Source: an uncultured Pelagibacteraceae bacterium
GTDB taxonomy: Bacteria; Pseudomonadota; Alphaproteobacteria; Pelagibacterales; Pelagibacteraceae
Direction of reading: 5' to 3'
Assembly (NCBI GenBank): GCA_902572945.1
Contig: CACGHU010000003.1
Coordinates: 1 to 49,518, forward strand
Length of the DNA stretch: 49,518 nt
Shown here: positions 47,519-49,518 of the stretch, piece after piece
Layout of the letters: every line of letters begins with the position of its first letter
How positions within the stretch are numbered: position 1 is the first letter of the stretch
The notes under the pieces: generated by a model
The model's database searches: none
What the model was told of the DNA's origin: nothing
Seen by the model: the letters and a program-made list of their open reading frames with translations, nothing else
Made by a program: the position numbers and the translations under genes

Positions 47519-49518
47519 TTTCTTCATTATCCTATTAAAATGAAGCAAAGGTTCTGTGTACCCTGATGGTTGGCTTTTTCCATGAAAAACTAGATCACAT
47601 GCGGTCTTAAAAGCAATTGATTGGTGATAATTAGACCCCATTGATTGATATGGTGCTTGTCCTTTCATGCTTTTATCTTTAAGGTTTTGATTATCTACAA
47701 CTTTTGCCATTTTTTTCATTATTTCTAAAACTTGTTTTTTACTACATACTCCATGGTGCAACCAATTTGCTATGTGTTGACTGCTAATTCTACATGTGGC
47801 CCTGTCTTCCATCAGTCCTATACCGTTTATGTCAGGAACTTTAGAACAACCAACAGATTGGTCTATCCATCTAACAACATACCCCAATATCCCTTGTGTG
47901 TTATTTTTCAATTCTTCAGAAATTTCTGATTTGGACCATTTTTTTTTTGGAGAGTTTATTGGTATCTCAAGCAAGTCATCTAATTTTGCTTTTTTTCTTT
48001 TAATTATATCAATATGTTTCGAAAAGACGTTAACTTGATGGTAGTGCAAACTATGTATTGCAGCTGCCGTTGGCGAGGGAACCCAAGCACAATTAGCACC
48101 AGATTTTGGATGAGATATTTTTTGTTCCATCATATTTTTTAAAAGGTCTGGCATTGCCCACATTCCTTTTCCAATCTGCGCTACACCTGAAAATCCACAA
48201 GATAATCCGACATCTACATTATTGTTTTCGTAAGCACGTATCCATTTTGATGATTTCATTTCTCCCTTAAGTATCATTGGTCCAAATTCCATAGATGTAT
48301 GAATTTCGTCACCAGTTCTATCTAGAAAACCTGTATTAATAAAAAAAACTCTTTTTTTAAGAGCCCTTATACATTCTTTCAAGTTAATTGACGTTCTTCT
48401 TTCTTCATCCATGATTCCACAAAGAATTTGATTATTTTTTAAATTTAAAACTTTTTCTACTTTCTTAAAAATTAAATCTGTAAACGAGCATTCCTCTGGT
48501 CCATGCATTTTTGGTTTAACAATATAAATAGATTGTTTTCTTGAATTACCTCTTAATTTAAAATCATGCAAACATGCGGCTGAGGTTATAAAAGCATCAA
48601 GAATGCCCTCTGGGCACTCTGAACCATCTTTTAATAAAATGCACGGGTTAGTCATCAAATGACCAACATTTCTATTTAATAATAAAGATCTTCCATGCAG
48701 TTTTAAATTTGATCCTTTTGTTGAAATGTAAATTCTATCTTTGTTAAGTTCTCTATGGATAATTTTTCCATTTTTTAAAAACTTAGATTTTAATTTTCTT
48801 TTCATAAGTAATAACCAATTTCTATAACCAAGAACTTTATCTTCAGCATCAACAGCAGCAACACTATCTTCATGATCACAAATTGTAGTAAGCGCAGATT
48901 CCAAAAATATATCGTGAATTTTTAAAGGATCTTGATTTCCGTCTGGGTTATTAATTTCCATACTTCCTGAATGGTCGAATATAATATCAATATGTAAATT
49001 GTTATTTTTAAATAAAATGGACGAAATTTTATTTGATTTTTTTGAGTGACCAACAAATTGTTTTGGATTTAGCAAATCTAACTTTATCTTGTTATTTATA
49101 ATCTTAGGTATACTTTTAAGATTTTTCCAACTATTTTTCTTTAAAGGAATAATTTTATCCAAAACATTTCTTGAATATAAAATTACTTCTCTCCCTCTAA
49201 TTGGATTATATGTTTTTCCTTTAAGAGCGCCCCTGGTTTCTGGAATTATATCTGAACCGTATAGACTGTCATATAAACTTACCCATCTTGCATTTGCAGC
49301 ATTAAGCAGAAATCTTGCGTTTGAAACTGGACAAACTAATTGTGGTCCGCAAATACTCGAAATCTCATCATCAACATTCTTAGTCTCTATATTAAAATTG
49401 GGACCATTTGGTTTTATATAATCAATTTTTTTTAAAAATTTTTTGTAATCTTTTTTATTAAAATTCTTACCTTTGTTAAGCAAATGATAGCTATCAATAG
49501 ACTTTTGTAATTTATGCC
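47510..49518 (-). CDS. glcB: malate synthase G, partial (5' end outside window)
   Basis: GPQLVCPVSNARFLLNAANARWVSLYDSLYGSDIIP, GPEECSFTDLIF, GIMDEERRTSINLKECI, VGLSCGFSGVAQIGKGMWAMPDLL, PSPTAAAIHSLHYHQVNV; the frame stays open to the window edge (HKLQKSIDSYHLLNK). Confidence 0.95.
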   Translation of the reverse strand, partial: HKLQKSIDSYHLLNKGKNFNKKDYKKFLKKIDYIKPNGPNFNIETKNVDDEISSICGPQLVCPVSNARFLLNAANARWVSLYDSLYGSDIIPETRGALKGKTYNPIRGREVILYSRNVLDKIIPLKKNSWKNLKSIPKIINNKIKLDLLNPKQFVGHSKKSNKISSILFKNNNLHIDIIFDHSGSMEINNPDGNQDPLKIHDIFLESALTTICDHEDSVAAVDAEDKVLGYRNWLLLMKRKLKSKFLKNGKIIHRELNKDRIYISTKGSNLKLHGRSLLLNRNVGHLMTNPCILLKDGSECPEGILDAFITSAACLHDFKLRGNSRKQSIYIVKPKMHGPEECSFTDLIFKKVEKVLNLKNNQILCGIMDEERRTSINLKECIRALKKRVFFINTGFLDRTGDEIHTSMEFGPMILKGEMKSSKWIRAYENNNVDVGLSCGFSGVAQIGKGMWAMPDLLKNMMEQKISHPKSGANCAWVPSPTAAAIHSLHYHQVNVFSKHIDIIKRKKAKLDDLLEIPINSPKKKWSKSEISEELKNNTQGILGYVVRWIDQSVGCSKVPDINGIGLMEDRATCRISSQHIANWLHHGVCSKKQVLEIMKKMAKVVDNQNLKDKSMKGQAPYQSMGSNYHQSIAFKTACDLVFHGKSQPSGYTEPLLHFNRIMKKSI

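Noticed and set aside
1-49518. CRISPR arrays, transposases, integrases, prophage
   Set aside because: No regularly spaced repeats or mobile-element proteins were seen anywhere in the window.

Overview
The window is a compact, very AT-rich alphaproteobacterial chromosome segment. Gene content and order (gcrA, DUF2948 next to murA/hisD, short-form hisG with hisZ, trpFBA-accD-folC, cmk-rpsA-ihfB, ffs-dnaX-ybaB-recR) point to a Pelagibacterales (SAR11)-like genome. Most of it is core metabolism and information processing, with a partial aroB at the left edge and a partial glcB (malate synthase G) at the right edge. I see no mobile elements, CRISPR arrays or prophage. RNA genes read directly from sequence are tRNA-Thr(GGT), tRNA-Phe(GAA), tRNA-His(GTG) and a small SRP RNA (ffs). 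The best candidate for an undescribed system is the histidine locus at about 18.1-21.5 kb. An unannotated 24-codon ORF (MIKTNYKIANSHRHHFHAGCTLAI) has four His codons among six consecutive codons, immediately followed by a GC-rich hairpin. It lies upstream of tRNA-His(GTG), whose encoded CCA end is only 4 nt from the hisS start codon; hisZ and hisG follow. This looks like a His-responsive leader-peptide control region in which a tRNA forms the 5' leader of its own synthetase mRNA. Other items of note are single-base deviations at near-invariant T-loop positions in tRNA-Thr and tRNA-Phe, an SRP RNA with a UAAC apical loop, a SET-domain/HDAC-like gene pair, and an rmuC / MGME1-like nuclease / exonuclease I neighbourhood. 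All assignments come from reading the sequence and recognising motifs; no database search was run.
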